Positions 1 to 8,470 of a stretch of DNA of 51,728 bases are shown in pieces; position 1 is the first letter of the stretch, and each line of letters opens with the position of its first letter. Source of the DNA: Comamonadaceae bacterium 2FH. Lineage in GTDB: Bacteria > Pseudomonadota > Gammaproteobacteria > Burkholderiales > Burkholderiaceae_C. The stretch is taken from the NCBI GenBank assembly GCA_005503335.1, contig SCMQ01000035.1, positions 1 to 51,728 on the forward strand, given 5' to 3'. The notes beneath the pieces are model-generated. The model worked only from the letters and a program-made list of their open reading frames with translations, did not search any database and was not told the DNA's origin. The position numbers and the translations under genes were made by a program.

Positions 1-79
1 CTCCATCACGAGCTTGCGATTGCGTATCGGCGCTCTGCTGGCTCGTGACCTGCCCCGATGTCCCTGTTGTCTTCGGCAT
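1..79 (-). CDS. Possible start of a gene running off the left edge
   Basis: An ATG at 79 (minus strand) opens a frame that stays open to the window edge and reads MPKTTGTSGQVTSQQSADTQ and onward for 26 codons. The polar, Ser/Gln/Thr-rich start looks like a flexible N-terminus. The DNA just upstream (about 85-125) is very AT-rich for this window, as a promoter would be, but I see no good Shine-Dalgarno site. No family can be named from so short a piece, and it may be chance. Confidence 0.25.
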   Translation of the reverse strand, partial: MPKTTGTSGQVTSQQSADTQSQARDG

Positions 80-732
80 CAACGAGCACAAAATATATAA
101 CACAGTAAAACTAGTTCTCGGTCGGGATCGGAAGCAGAGCATCTGCTCTGTAAGATCGCGCACTGCCGAGTTGAGTGTCGGCAAAGGGCAGCAGCGCCAG
201 TTTGGTCCCCTGACCAGCAGACATACGGTCAGCCCCTGATGCCGGCAGGCATTGCAGTGCGATGACCGACTGGTTCGGAGAAGTCGTCACCGCGCTCGGG
301 CACCGAGTTACGTCTGCTGTTCCTTGGAACCGGTCGTTGGCGACACGATTTTCCTGGTGGGCGAGCGACCGGAAATGGCCGTTCCCGCGCATAGGCGAAC
401 AGCCGGTCTTCTTGACAGCGAGCGGCAGCACCAGGGGCTCGCCCATTGAAGATCCGATCTTCACCGCAACGTCATCCATCGCTTTCTGGCCGGGCGCGAA
501 CATCGAACGCCTTCCGCAGCGGCCCACCGTCATTCGCTTGGCTGAACGGGTTTGCGACGGCGCACCCTCGATACGTCCGGAGCGCAACGGCCTATCTCCC
601 AATGGGCAGGCTCCGCAAGATCATGAGACCGGGCCCGCTGCGCGATCGTCGTTGCCTGGTCGAAGCGGCCCGTGGCGCCGCGATGGCCGCCGTTCCTGCG
701 CACGCTCACGAACGCAGTGCCTACGCGCCGGA
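80..732. other. Non-coding or decayed region of lower GC
   Basis: About 650 bases without a gene I can support. Base composition is clearly less GC-rich than the rest, most of all in 80-250. Several frames stay open, but none has a convincing ribosome site, a recognisable motif or protein-like composition across its length. Fragments such as the repeated gacc(g/c)/cggtc words at 255-400 resemble old duplicated or decayed intergenic sequence. There is no intact transposase, integrase or attachment site visible. It could be a remnant of a lost gene or element. Confidence 0.45.
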
Positions 733-1107
733 TCAGGCCGTTTCGGCGGCGTCGAAGTCGAGCTCGATGCGGGCGCCGTTAGGGTCGTGGCAGAACAGCT
801 GCCAGGGGCCGTCTTCGGACTGGCGCCTGAGCGTGAAGGGCACGGCGGCGGCCTCCAGGCGCGCCTTCAGTGCGGCCAGGCCGCGCGCCGTGAAGGCCAC
901 ATGGTCGATCACGCCGGCGCGCCCGGGCGGCAGCGCCCGGCCCGCGACGATGTGCAGCACGGGCCGGCCGCCGGCGTAGAGCCAGGCCCCGGCCACGCCG
1001 AGTTCGGGCCGCGGGCCCGGGTGCAGTTCCAGCAGCTCGCCATAGAACGCGAGGGTGCGCTCAAGGTCTTCGGCCAGCACGGTGGCGTGGTTCAGTCCCT
1101 CGATCAA
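733..1107 (-). CDS. VOC (glyoxalase/bleomycin-resistance fold) family protein
   Basis: A 124-residue single-domain vicinal-oxygen-chelate protein. It reads MIEGLNHATVLAEDLERTLA at the start, with the pattern of two beta-alpha-beta-beta-beta modules. Likely metal ligands are His7, His69 (in IDHVAF) and Glu115 (in RIELDF), as in family members that bind a divalent metal; the substrate cannot be told. The start is a TTG at 1107 with AAGGA just upstream; no ATG is placed sensibly. It begins 2 bases after the stop of the dienelactone-hydrolase-type gene, so the two are almost certainly co-transcribed. Small stand-alone VOC proteins include lyases, dioxygenases and resistance proteins; I infer a role in modifying an aromatic or thiol compound only from the neighbour. 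Confidence 0.85.
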   Translation of the reverse strand: MIEGLNHATVLAEDLERTLAFYGELLELHPGPRPELGVAGAWLYAGGRPVLHIVAGRALPPGRAGVIDHVAFTARGLAALKARLEAAAVPFTLRRQSEDGPWQLFCHDPNGARIELDFDAAETA

Positions 1108-1109
1108 GA

Positions 1110-2000
1110 TCAGTCCTTGAGGTGTAGGGCGAAGAAGGCCAGGGTGCGCTCCCAGGCCAGCTTGGCGGCCGCGGCGTCGTAGCGCGGCGTGGTGTCGTTG
1201 TGGAAGCCGTGCTGGACGCCGGGGTACTGGTAGGCCTGGTAGCGCACGTGGGCGGCCTTGAGCGCGGCCTCGTAGGCCGGCCAGGCGGCGTTGATGCGCT
1301 CGTCCATGCCGGCGAAATGGATCAGCAGCGGCGCCTTGACCTTGGCCGCGTCCTGCGCCGGCGGATGGTCGCCGTAGAAGGGCACGGCGGCCTCCAGGTC
1401 GGGCAGGCGGGTGGCCAGCCGGTGGGCAATGCCGCCGCCCCAGCAGAAGCCGACCACGCCGACCTCGCCCGTGCTCTCGGCACGCACCTTCAGCCACTGG
1501 GCGGCGGCAACGAAGTCTTCGGCGGTCTTGGCCTGGTCGAGTTGGGCGAACAGCCCGCGCGCCTTGTCCTCGTCGCCCGGGTAGCCGCCCAGCGGCGTGA
1601 GCGCGTCGGGCGCGAAGGCGAGGTAGCCTTCCAGCGCGAGGCGGCGGCAGATGTCCTCGATGTGGGGGTTCAGGCCGCGGTTCTCGTGCACCACCAGCAC
1701 GGCCGGCAGCTTGGCCCTAGCCTTGGCCGGCCGGCACAGGTAGCCCTGGACCCGGCCGTAACCGGCAGGCGAGGGGTAGTCGAGGCGCTGGGTCTTGAGG
1801 CGGCGGTCGTCGGCCGGCACCACGGTGGCGTCGGCGAAGTCGGGGCTCAGCGCGGCCAGCAGGCCGGCCGCCGTGAGGCCGCCCACGGCGAACTTGCGCG
1901 CCCCCTCGAGGAAGCCGCGGCGGTCGATGTCGCCGTGCACGTAGGCATCAAAAAGGATCAGCAGTTCCTGGTCGAAATCGGCAGCGGTCAGGCGCGGCAC
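1110..2000 (-). CDS. Dienelactone hydrolase family protein with N-terminal Tat-like segment
   Basis: An alpha/beta hydrolase of 296 residues. The Cys-Asp-His triad of the dienelactone hydrolase family is visible: Cys186 in GFCWGGG, Asp233 in GMDERI and His264 in GVQHGF. Family members hydrolyse cyclic esters such as dienelactones from ring cleavage, but many YghX-like members have unknown substrates. Residues 27-57 hold a twin arginine (DRRGFLEG) followed by a hydrophobic stretch; this arrangement, after about 26 leading residues, is characteristic of the YghX-like subgroup and may be a Tat signal or a buried helix. It is followed by the VOC gene in a tight pair. The start at 2000 gives the family-typical leader MPRLTAADFDQELL. 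Confidence 0.88.
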   Translation of the reverse strand: MPRLTAADFDQELLILFDAYVHGDIDRRGFLEGARKFAVGGLTAAGLLAALSPDFADATVVPADDRRLKTQRLDYPSPAGYGRVQGYLCRPAKARAKLPAVLVVHENRGLNPHIEDICRRLALEGYLAFAPDALTPLGGYPGDEDKARGLFAQLDQAKTAEDFVAAAQWLKVRAESTGEVGVVGFCWGGGIAHRLATRLPDLEAAVPFYGDHPPAQDAAKVKAPLLIHFAGMDERINAAWPAYEAALKAAHVRYQAYQYPGVQHGFHNDTTPRYDAAAAKLAWERTLAFFALHLKD

Positions 2001-2063
2001 GGCGGTCTCCCCGGCAAAAAAGCGCAGGATAGCCGAAAGCCGGCGCGCCTGCAGCGCGGCGCG

Positions 2064-2981
2064 TCAGCCGCCTGCGCCGGCCGCCGTCATCGCCAGGGCC
2101 ACCTCCTGGGCGCCCTGGGCCGAGCCGCTGTGCGGCACGCTTTCGCCCTGGCGGTCGCAGACCTCGGCCAGGCGTTCGGCCAGGCGCTCGGGCGTGTCGG
2201 GCGCCAGCCCCAGGTGCAGGCCCCGGGTCAGCGTCACATGGGCGGCCTCGAAGCTGCCGGCGCCCGCGCAGAGGATGGTGCGATTGGGCGCGTCCTGGCT
2301 GGCCATCACCAGCATGGCCGGCACCACGGCTTCGGGCCTGAGCGCGCGCAGCACCTCGTCGGGCATCAGGCCCTCGGTCATGCGCGTGGCGGCCGTGGGC
2401 GCCAGGCAGTTGACGCGGATGTCGTGCTTGGTGCCTTCCAGGCTCAAGGTCTGCATCAGGCCCGCCAGGGCCATCTTGGCGGCGCCGTAGTTGCTCTGTC
2501 CGAAGTTGCCGTACAGGCCACTGGACGAGGTGGTCATCACGATGCGGCCGTACTTCTGCGCAATCATCAGCGCCCAGACGGCCTTGGTGCAATGCACGGC
2601 GCCCATGACATGGACTTCCATCACGCCGCGGAAGTCCTCGACGTCCATCTTGGCGAAGGTCTTGTCGCGCAGGATGCCGGCGTTGTTGACCAGGATGTCG
2701 ACCCGGCCCCAGGCGTCCACCGCCTGCTGCACCATGGCCTGCACGGCACCGAAGTCGGTCACCGAGGCCGTGCTGGCGATGGCCTCGCCGCCCGCCTTGC
2801 GGATCTGGTCCGCCACGGCCTGCGCCGCGCCGCCGTCGCCCCCGGTGCCGCTGACGCTGCCGCCCAGGTCGTTGACCACCACCTTGGCGCCGCGCGCGGC
2901 CAGGGCCAGCGCGTGCTGACGGCCCAGGCCGCCGCCGGCACCCGTCACGATGGCCACGCGGCCTTTGAAGTCGATGCTCAT
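2064..2981 (-). CDS. SDR family oxidoreductase (3-hydroxyacyl-CoA dehydrogenase / MFE-2-like)
   Basis: A classical short-chain dehydrogenase of 305 residues: the nucleotide motif TGAGGGLG is at 13-20, NNAG at 99-102, catalytic Ser near 152-154 and YxxxK at Tyr165/Lys169. The sequence around VNDLGGS (37-42) is typical of the multifunctional-enzyme type 2 dehydrogenase domain, which oxidises 3-hydroxyacyl-CoA with NAD in beta-oxidation of branched, steroid or aromatic side chains. The C-terminal ~60 residues extend past the usual SDR core. GAGGAAA precedes the ATG at 2981. It is separated from the dienelactone hydrolase gene by 63 bases and is divergent from the NUDIX gene. The precise substrate is not deducible. 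Confidence 0.87.
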   Translation of the reverse strand: MSIDFKGRVAIVTGAGGGLGRQHALALAARGAKVVVNDLGGSVSGTGGDGGAAQAVADQIRKAGGEAIASTASVTDFGAVQAMVQQAVDAWGRVDILVNNAGILRDKTFAKMDVEDFRGVMEVHVMGAVHCTKAVWALMIAQKYGRIVMTTSSSGLYGNFGQSNYGAAKMALAGLMQTLSLEGTKHDIRVNCLAPTAATRMTEGLMPDEVLRALRPEAVVPAMLVMASQDAPNRTILCAGAGSFEAAHVTLTRGLHLGLAPDTPERLAERLAEVCDRQGESVPHSGSAQGAQEVALAMTAAGAGG

Positions 2982-3015
2982 CTTGGTTTCCTCTGCGGGG
3001 CGCGGATCGGCCGGG

Positions 3016-3044
3016 TTGGCGAACTCTGCTAGCCTGTCACTTTA
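3016..3044 (+). promoter_or_regulatory. Possible sigma-70 promoter for the NUDIX gene
   Basis: TTGGCG at 3016-3021 and ACTTTA at 3039-3044 are 17 bases apart, in the gap between the divergent SDR and NUDIX genes. This is one of the few AT-richer spots here. The match to consensus is moderate and no start site is known. Confidence 0.3.
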
Positions 3045-3092
3045 ATCGACGGCCGCCGCGCGGGCTGTGCCGCACCGGACAGGAAGAACACC

Positions 3093-3974
3093 ATGGAACT
3101 CAATACCGAAGTCGTGACCACGCCGCCCAGACCGGCCGCCACGGTGGTCCTGCTGCGCGACGGCGCCCAGGGCCTGGAGGCCTTCCTGCTGCGCCGGCAC
3201 GGCGCCTCCGACGTGCTGGGCGGCGTCTACGTGTTTCCCGGCGGCAAGCTCGACGCCGCCGACAGCGGGCCGGCGCTGGCGGCGCGGCTGGACCAGGAGC
3301 CAGAGGCCCTGCATGCCGCGCTCGGCGAGCCGGACACGGATGCCGGCATGGCGGCGGGCCTGTTCGTGGCCGCGCTGCGCGAGGCCTTCGAGGAATGCGG
3401 CGTGCTGTTCGCCGAGAGCGCGGCCGGCCACGCGGTCGACACCGCGCGCGCCGCGGCCCTGCTGCGCGAGGGCCTGTCCTTCGGCGAGCTGCTGGCGGGC
3501 CTGGCCCTGCGCCTGCAGACCCGCGCCCTGCTGCCCTGGTCGCGCTGGATCACGCCGCGCCAGCCCTCGATCACCAACAAGCGCTTCGACACGCGCTTCT
3601 TCGTCGCCGCCCTGCCGCCCGGACAGACCGCGCAGCACGACGACCACGAGACCACGGACAGCGTCTGGCTGGCGCCGCGCGCCGCGCTCGAGCAGTACCG
3701 CGACGGCCAGATCGACATGATCGCGCCGCAGATCATGAGCCTGGCCCACCTGGCACGCCATGCCAGCGTGGCCAGCGTGCTCGAGGCCGCGCGCCTGCGC
3801 CCGCCGCCGCTGATCGAGCCCCAGCCTTTCGAGGAGGACGGCATGCGCGTGATCTGCTATCCCGGCGACCCGCGCCACCCGGTGCGCGAGCGCGCCCTGC
3901 CCGGCCCCACGCGGCTGTGCTTTCGCAACAAGCGCTTCGAGCCCATGCAGGGCTTCGACGAATTGCTGGGCTGA
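3093..3974 (+). CDS. NUDIX hydrolase family protein (NUDT19-like)
   Basis: A 293-residue protein beginning with a beta-strand-rich NUDIX core (PAATVVLLRDG, residues 12-22). The NUDIX box is split: GG-K-L at about 50-53 is separated by a long insertion from REAFEECGVLF near 97-107, the arrangement of the NUDT19/RP2p group that hydrolyses CoA derivatives or nucleoside diphosphate compounds. The catalytic Glu residues of REx2EE are present. AGGAAG lies 8 bases before the ATG. The gene stands alone, divergent from the SDR and convergent with the AraC-type gene. A CoA-ester pyrophosphatase role would fit the acyl-CoA neighbourhood but is inference. Confidence 0.85.
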   Translation: MELNTEVVTTPPRPAATVVLLRDGAQGLEAFLLRRHGASDVLGGVYVFPGGKLDAADSGPALAARLDQEPEALHAALGEPDTDAGMAAGLFVAALREAFEECGVLFAESAAGHAVDTARAAALLREGLSFGELLAGLALRLQTRALLPWSRWITPRQPSITNKRFDTRFFVAALPPGQTAQHDDHETTDSVWLAPRAALEQYRDGQIDMIAPQIMSLAHLARHASVASVLEAARLRPPPLIEPQPFEEDGMRVICYPGDPRHPVRERALPGPTRLCFRNKRFEPMQGFDELLG

Positions 3975-3997
3975 GCGCCCGGAACGCTGCGCAAGCC

Positions 3998-4987
3998 TCA
4001 GGCTGCGGCCAGCGCCGCCGGCGCGGCGGCCAGCCCCTGGCCGCCGAGCTTCAGCGTCTCGGAAGGCAGCTCGTCGAACATCAGCTTGTAGTGCCGCGTG
4101 AAATGGCTGGCGCTGCTGAAGCCCAGCATGGAGGCGACACCGGTGATGGGCTGGTCGGCATGCAGCTTGAGCGCGCGCCGCGCCTCGTTCAGGCGCAGGG
4201 CCCGCAGGTAGGCCTGAGGCGTGGTGTACAGGAATTCCTCGAAGCAGTACTGCAGCGTGCGGCGGCTGGCGAAGGCGGCGGCGCAGATCTCGGGCACGCC
4301 GATGTCGTTGTGCAGGTTGGCCTGCATGAAATCGATCGCGCGCTTGACGATGCGCTGGCGGTTGCTGGCGCGCCGGGGGATGGTCGAGGCATGCTCGCTT
4401 CGGTTGCCGGACATGGCCAGCAGCACGGCCTGGGTCAGCGTGGACGACAGCAGCTCGGCCTCGTGTTCGCGGTCGGGGATCAGGTCCAGCCGACGCGTGG
4501 TTTCGCTGTTGACGGCCAGCAGCATATGGCGGATCGCCGCCGCCACCTCGGGCACGAGCTCCAGGCTGCGCTGGCGCTCGGCGCGCTCCAGCCACTCGAT
4601 CTTGGCGGGCGCGAGCCGCGCCTCGAGCATGGCGCGGTGCACCGAAACGCCGATCAGGTCGAGCTCGCCGGCCGACATCACGTCGTACTCCTCCCGGCCC
4701 GACAGCACCATCAGCGACTCGCGCTCCAGGGGCTGGCCCGCGAACACCGAGCCGGGTTCCACCGCCAGGGGAATGGCCAGGACCAGGTGGTCCGCGGGCG
4801 GCTTGATCTGCTCGCGCAGCTGACGGTTGGTGTGCTCGCGCAGCAGCACGCCGTCGGACATCACCATCTGCCAGACCGAGCCCTGGAAGCGCCCACAGCC
4901 CAGCTGATCGTAGCGCTGGGTCCAGCCCGCCAGGGCATAGGCCTGGTCATCGACATCCTCGGTTCGGTACTGGCGCAGCATGGCCAT
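3998..4987 (-). CDS. AraC-family transcriptional regulator
   Basis: A 329-residue regulator with two helix-turn-helix motifs near the C-terminus: one around residues 245-270 (SRRTLQYCFEEF) and one around 283-310 (GVASMLGFSSASHFTRHYK), the AraC/XylS signature. The first ~200 residues form a cupin-like sensor region of the AraC_binding type with no recognisable ligand. It lies 97 bases downstream of, and co-directional with, the long block running from aauB to the Ycf48-like gene, so it is the best candidate for that block's regulator. A possible own promoter is at 5021-5049. Whether it activates or represses cannot be told. Confidence 0.88.
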   Translation of the reverse strand: MAMLRQYRTEDVDDQAYALAGWTQRYDQLGCGRFQGSVWQMVMSDGVLLREHTNRQLREQIKPPADHLVLAIPLAVEPGSVFAGQPLERESLMVLSGREEYDVMSAGELDLIGVSVHRAMLEARLAPAKIEWLERAERQRSLELVPEVAAAIRHMLLAVNSETTRRLDLIPDREHEAELLSSTLTQAVLLAMSGNRSEHASTIPRRASNRQRIVKRAIDFMQANLHNDIGVPEICAAAFASRRTLQYCFEEFLYTTPQAYLRALRLNEARRALKLHADQPITGVASMLGFSSASHFTRHYKLMFDELPSETLKLGGQGLAAAPAALAAA

Positions 4988-5020
4988 CGGTTCGTCCTCG
5001 TCACCTTGTTTTCGATACGA

Positions 5021-5049
5021 ACCATACGCCCAAGCACTGGCCGCGGCAA
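5021..5049 (-). promoter_or_regulatory. Possible sigma-70 promoter for the AraC-type gene
   Basis: On the minus strand TTGCCG (5049-5044) and TATGGT (5026-5021) are 17 bases apart, 34 bases before the regulator's ATG. This would let the regulator be expressed apart from the upstream operon. Motif match only. Confidence 0.33.
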
Positions 5050-5084
5050 TCCGTACTTTCTCTGCAAACGCGCTTCCATCGCGC

Positions 5085-6059
5085 TCACGCCGGGTCGAGC
5101 CTGACGATGCGCACGCCGGTGGCGCTGGCCACGGCCAGCGCGCCCGAAGGCAGGAACACCGCGCCGGTCAGCGTGGCGCGGTCGGCGAGCTGGCGCAGCG
5201 CCAGCGTCGCGCCGCCATCCCGGCTCGTCACCAGCGTGCCGTCGACGCCGACCAGCGCGAGGGTGGCCGCGCCGCCTTGCGCGATCGCCGTCAGCGAGCC
5301 GGCGCCGGCAATCGCCTGGTGCGTCCAGCTGCGTCCGTCGTCGCTGCTGCGCACGATGTTGCCGCGCATGCCGCAGGCGAGCAGCGCGCCGCCGGGCAAG
5401 GCCGCGCCATGCCACAGCGATCCCGCGTACGGCGTTTTGACCGCCTGCCAATGCTCGCCGCGGTCGTCGCTGCGCAGCACATGCCCGCCTTCGGCGGCGA
5501 TCAGCCAGGTCGACGCGCCCGAGGTGAAGATGCGGTTGAGGTGGCGCTCGCCTTCTTCGCCGGCGATCAGTTCGCGGCGCTGCCAGCTCGCGCCGCCGTC
5601 CGCGGTGGCGAGCGCAAGGCCGAAGCCGCCCACCGCGAGCCCGCGGCCGTCGGCGCCGACATGGATGGACAGCAGCACGTCCTTGCCGTCGGCCTGGCCG
5701 AAGACGGGCTGCCAGCTCTCGCCGCCGTCCTTGGACCCGAGGATGACGCCGCCGTGGCCGACCGCCCACAGCTGGCGCTCGCCGAGCGCCAGCACGGCGG
5801 TGAGCGTGGCGCGGGTGGGCACCGACCGGGCCTGGCGCCACTGCCGGCCCTGATCATCGGACAGCAGCACATGGCCGCGCTCGCCGACCGCGACCAGGCG
5901 GTCGCCGGCCCGCGCGATGTCGAGGCAGGCGCTCCTGGCCGCGAGCGCTCGCGTGCGTGCGGCGCCGTCACGGGCCGCCTGGCCGTGCCCGAGCGAGGGG
6001 ATGGCGCAGGCCGCCGGCCAAAGCAGGGCGTGCCGGCGCGTGATGCGATGGAGGGACAT
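5085..6059 (-). CDS. Ycf48/BNR-repeat beta-propeller exported protein
   Basis: A 324-residue protein made of repeated units of the form SxDxGxxW (LSDDQGRQWRQ, GSKDGGESWQP, ATADGGASWQR, RSDDRGEHWQA, RSSDDGRSWTH), the Asp-box/BNR repeats of Ycf48-like seven-bladed propellers. A twin-arginine start, MSLHRITRRHALLWPAACAI, suggests export by Tat or Sec. Such proteins recur beside MMPL transporters and DUF1302/DUF1329 genes in proteobacteria, where they are thought to help assembly or binding of the envelope system; the molecular role is unknown. AGGAGA precedes the ATG, and only 16 bases separate it from the MMPL stop. The photosystem role of plant Ycf48 does not apply here. Confidence 0.82.
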   Translation of the reverse strand: MSLHRITRRHALLWPAACAIPSLGHGQAARDGAARTRALAARSACLDIARAGDRLVAVGERGHVLLSDDQGRQWRQARSVPTRATLTAVLALGERQLWAVGHGGVILGSKDGGESWQPVFGQADGKDVLLSIHVGADGRGLAVGGFGLALATADGGASWQRRELIAGEEGERHLNRIFTSGASTWLIAAEGGHVLRSDDRGEHWQAVKTPYAGSLWHGAALPGGALLACGMRGNIVRSSDDGRSWTHQAIAGAGSLTAIAQGGAATLALVGVDGTLVTSRDGGATLALRQLADRATLTGAVFLPSGALAVASATGVRIVRLDPA

Positions 6060-6075
6060 CTCTGGTATCTCCTGC

Positions 6076-8436
6076 TCAGTGCGCCATGAACGGCCGGTGC
6101 ACCGGACCGCGACGCGGAATCAGCGTATCGATGAACACCGCCAGTGCGGGCAGCAGGGTGATCGCCATCACCATGTTGAGCATGAACATGAAGGCCAGCA
6201 GCAGGCCCATGTCGGCCTGGAACTTCAGGGGCGAGAAGACCCAGGTCGCAACGCCGACCGAGAGCGTCAGCGCGGTGAACACGGTGGCGATGCCGGTCTC
6301 GGACAGGGCGCGGCGGAACGCCGGCACGATGGCGATGCCCTCGGCCAGGTACAGCTGCAGACGGTTGTAGATGTAGAACGCGTAGTCGACGCCTATGCCC
6401 ACCGCGAGCACCATCACCGGCAGCGTCGCCACGGTGAGGCCGATGTCCAGCGCCTTCATGAACCAGTAGCCGACGAAGGTGGCCAGCGTCAGCGGCAGGC
6501 AGCAGGCGACGACGGCGCGCCAGTCGCGGTAGGTCAGGAACACCAGCACGACGATGGTGCCGTAGACATACAGCATCATCGGCAGCTCGGTGGCTTCCAG
6601 GACTTCGTTGGTCGCGGCCTGCACACCGGCGTTGCCGCTGGCCAGGCGGACCGTGACGCCGTCGAGCGCCTCCCCGGCCCGGTAGGCCTTGACCACGCCG
6701 ACCGCGCGCTTGATCGTCTCCGCCTTGTGGTCGCTCAGGTAGGCGTTGATCGGCAGCACCGTGCAGCGCGGGTCGTACAGCCCCGAGCCCTCGCCGACCA
6801 GGCCGATCAAGCTGGCCATGGCGCGCGCATCGCGCGGCATGTCGCCCCACTTCGGGTTGCCCTCGCTGAAGCCCGCCGCGCCGAGCTTGACCAGCCCCGG
6901 CAGCGCCGCCGTGCCGATCACGCCGGGGGTGTTCGCCAGCTCCCACGCGAGCTCGTCCAGGTAGGCCATCTTGCGCCAGTCGTAGCAGCCCTCGGGCGGG
7001 GTCTCGCTGACCACGGTCAGCACGTCCAGCCCGACCGAGAACTTCTCGGCAATGCCGACCGCATCGCGGTTGTAGCGCGCGCTGTCGCGCAGCTCGGGCG
7101 CGCCGGGCTGCACGTAGCCGATGTGGCGGTCGCGGCTCTGCCACACCGCCAGCGCGAACAGCGCCGCGCCGCCGATCACCAGCCACCGGGCGACCTGCGG
7201 GTCGGCAACCCGGGCGAGCGCAGCGATGCTCGCTTCGCGCCGTTCGCGCATCGCCTGCATGCGCCCTGCGTAACCTGGTCCCAGCCGCACGTAGGACACC
7301 ACCACCGGCAGCATCACGAGGTTGGTGACGATCTTGTAGGCGACGCCGAGCGAGGCCGTGATCGCCAGCTCGCGGATCATAGGGATCGGGATCAGCAGCA
7401 GCGTCGCGAAGCCAACGAAGGCCGTCACCAGCGCCATGGTGCCCGGCACCAGCAGGCCGCCGAAGCTCGCGCGCGCCGCGTCGGACACCGGCCGCCCGGC
7501 GCTGACCTCGCGCGAGATGTAGTTGATCTGCTGCACGCCGTGCGACACGCCGATCGCGAACACCAGGAACGGCACCAGCACCGCCAGCGGGTCCAGCCCG
7601 TAGCCGAACAGCTGCAGCGTGCCGAACTGCCATACCAGCGACACCAGGGAGCACAGCAGCGTGGCCGCGGTGAAGGCCCAGGAGCGGCAGTACCAGTACA
7701 CCGCGAGCGCGGTCAGCACGAAGGCCAGCGCGAAGAACAGCAGCACACCCTTGGCACCCTCGGCGATGTCGCTGATCTGCTTGGCGAAGCCGATGATGCG
7801 GATCTCGATGTCGGCGTCCTCGAACCTGGCGCGCAGCTCGCGCTCGATCTTGGGGCCGAGCGCGATGTAGTCCGTGGCTTCGCGCGTTCTCGGATCGGCG
7901 TCGAGCAGGTCGGCGGTGACCATCGCGCCCGAGAAATCGCTGGCGACCAGGCTGCCCACGTAGCCGCCCTGGATGACGTTGTCGCGGATCCTGGCCACCG
8001 TGCCCGCGTCGAGCTTCTCGGGCGTCACGTCGCCGCCGATCACGTCGCGCGCCTCGTAGCCCTCCTCGGTGACCTGCATCACGCGCGTGTTGGGCGTCCA
8101 CAGCGAGGTGACCGTGCGGCGGTCCACGCCCGGCAGGTACAGCAGGGCCTGCGTCACGTCGTTCAGGCGGCGCAGCGTCTCGGGCCGCCAGATGTCGCCC
8201 TGGCGCGCATGGACGACGACGATCAGGCGGTTCGCGCCGAACAGCACGTCCTTGTACTTGACGAAGGTGTCCGTGTACTCGTGGCCCAGGGGCAGCTGCT
8301 TGCCGAAGCCCGCCGTCATCTGCAGCCGGGCACCGAAGAATGCCATCACCGCGGTGATGGCCGCGAGCGCGATCAGGACCGCGGCACGGTGGCCGAAGAC
8401 CAGGCGCTCGATCGCGCGTACCAGTTTGGAAAGCAT
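6076..8436 (-). CDS. MMPL/RND-superfamily transporter
   Basis: A 786-residue inner-membrane transporter. A first membrane helix near 15-35 is followed by a ~180-residue periplasmic loop, a block of helices (about 205-410) with the sterol-sensing-domain-like pattern, a second helix and loop from ~420, and a second block (about 615-780). This duplicated layout is that of MMPL/HpnN-like RND permeases, which move lipids or hydrophobic compounds using the proton gradient. AAGGA precedes the ATG. It sits between the DUF1302 and Ycf48-like genes in the aau block. Substrate and direction are unknown; given the neighbours I infer transport of a hydrophobic substrate or intermediate of amine catabolism. 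Confidence 0.87.
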   Translation of the reverse strand: MLSKLVRAIERLVFGHRAAVLIALAAITAVMAFFGARLQMTAGFGKQLPLGHEYTDTFVKYKDVLFGANRLIVVVHARQGDIWRPETLRRLNDVTQALLYLPGVDRRTVTSLWTPNTRVMQVTEEGYEARDVIGGDVTPEKLDAGTVARIRDNVIQGGYVGSLVASDFSGAMVTADLLDADPRTREATDYIALGPKIERELRARFEDADIEIRIIGFAKQISDIAEGAKGVLLFFALAFVLTALAVYWYCRSWAFTAATLLCSLVSLVWQFGTLQLFGYGLDPLAVLVPFLVFAIGVSHGVQQINYISREVSAGRPVSDAARASFGGLLVPGTMALVTAFVGFATLLLIPIPMIRELAITASLGVAYKIVTNLVMLPVVVSYVRLGPGYAGRMQAMRERREASIAALARVADPQVARWLVIGGAALFALAVWQSRDRHIGYVQPGAPELRDSARYNRDAVGIAEKFSVGLDVLTVVSETPPEGCYDWRKMAYLDELAWELANTPGVIGTAALPGLVKLGAAGFSEGNPKWGDMPRDARAMASLIGLVGEGSGLYDPRCTVLPINAYLSDHKAETIKRAVGVVKAYRAGEALDGVTVRLASGNAGVQAATNEVLEATELPMMLYVYGTIVVLVFLTYRDWRAVVACCLPLTLATFVGYWFMKALDIGLTVATLPVMVLAVGIGVDYAFYIYNRLQLYLAEGIAIVPAFRRALSETGIATVFTALTLSVGVATWVFSPLKFQADMGLLLAFMFMLNMVMAITLLPALAVFIDTLIPRRGPVHRPFMAH

Positions 8437-8470
8437 CGAAATCCTTGCGAAAGGCCGGGAAGCGCTGGCT

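Noticed and set aside
111-602. Minus-strand frame in the left flank
   Set aside because: No homology pattern, no ribosome site; composition does not resemble a protein under selection.
262-1182. Open frame on the plus strand entering the VOC gene
   Set aside because: No ribosome site or recognisable sequence, and it reads antisense through a well-supported gene.
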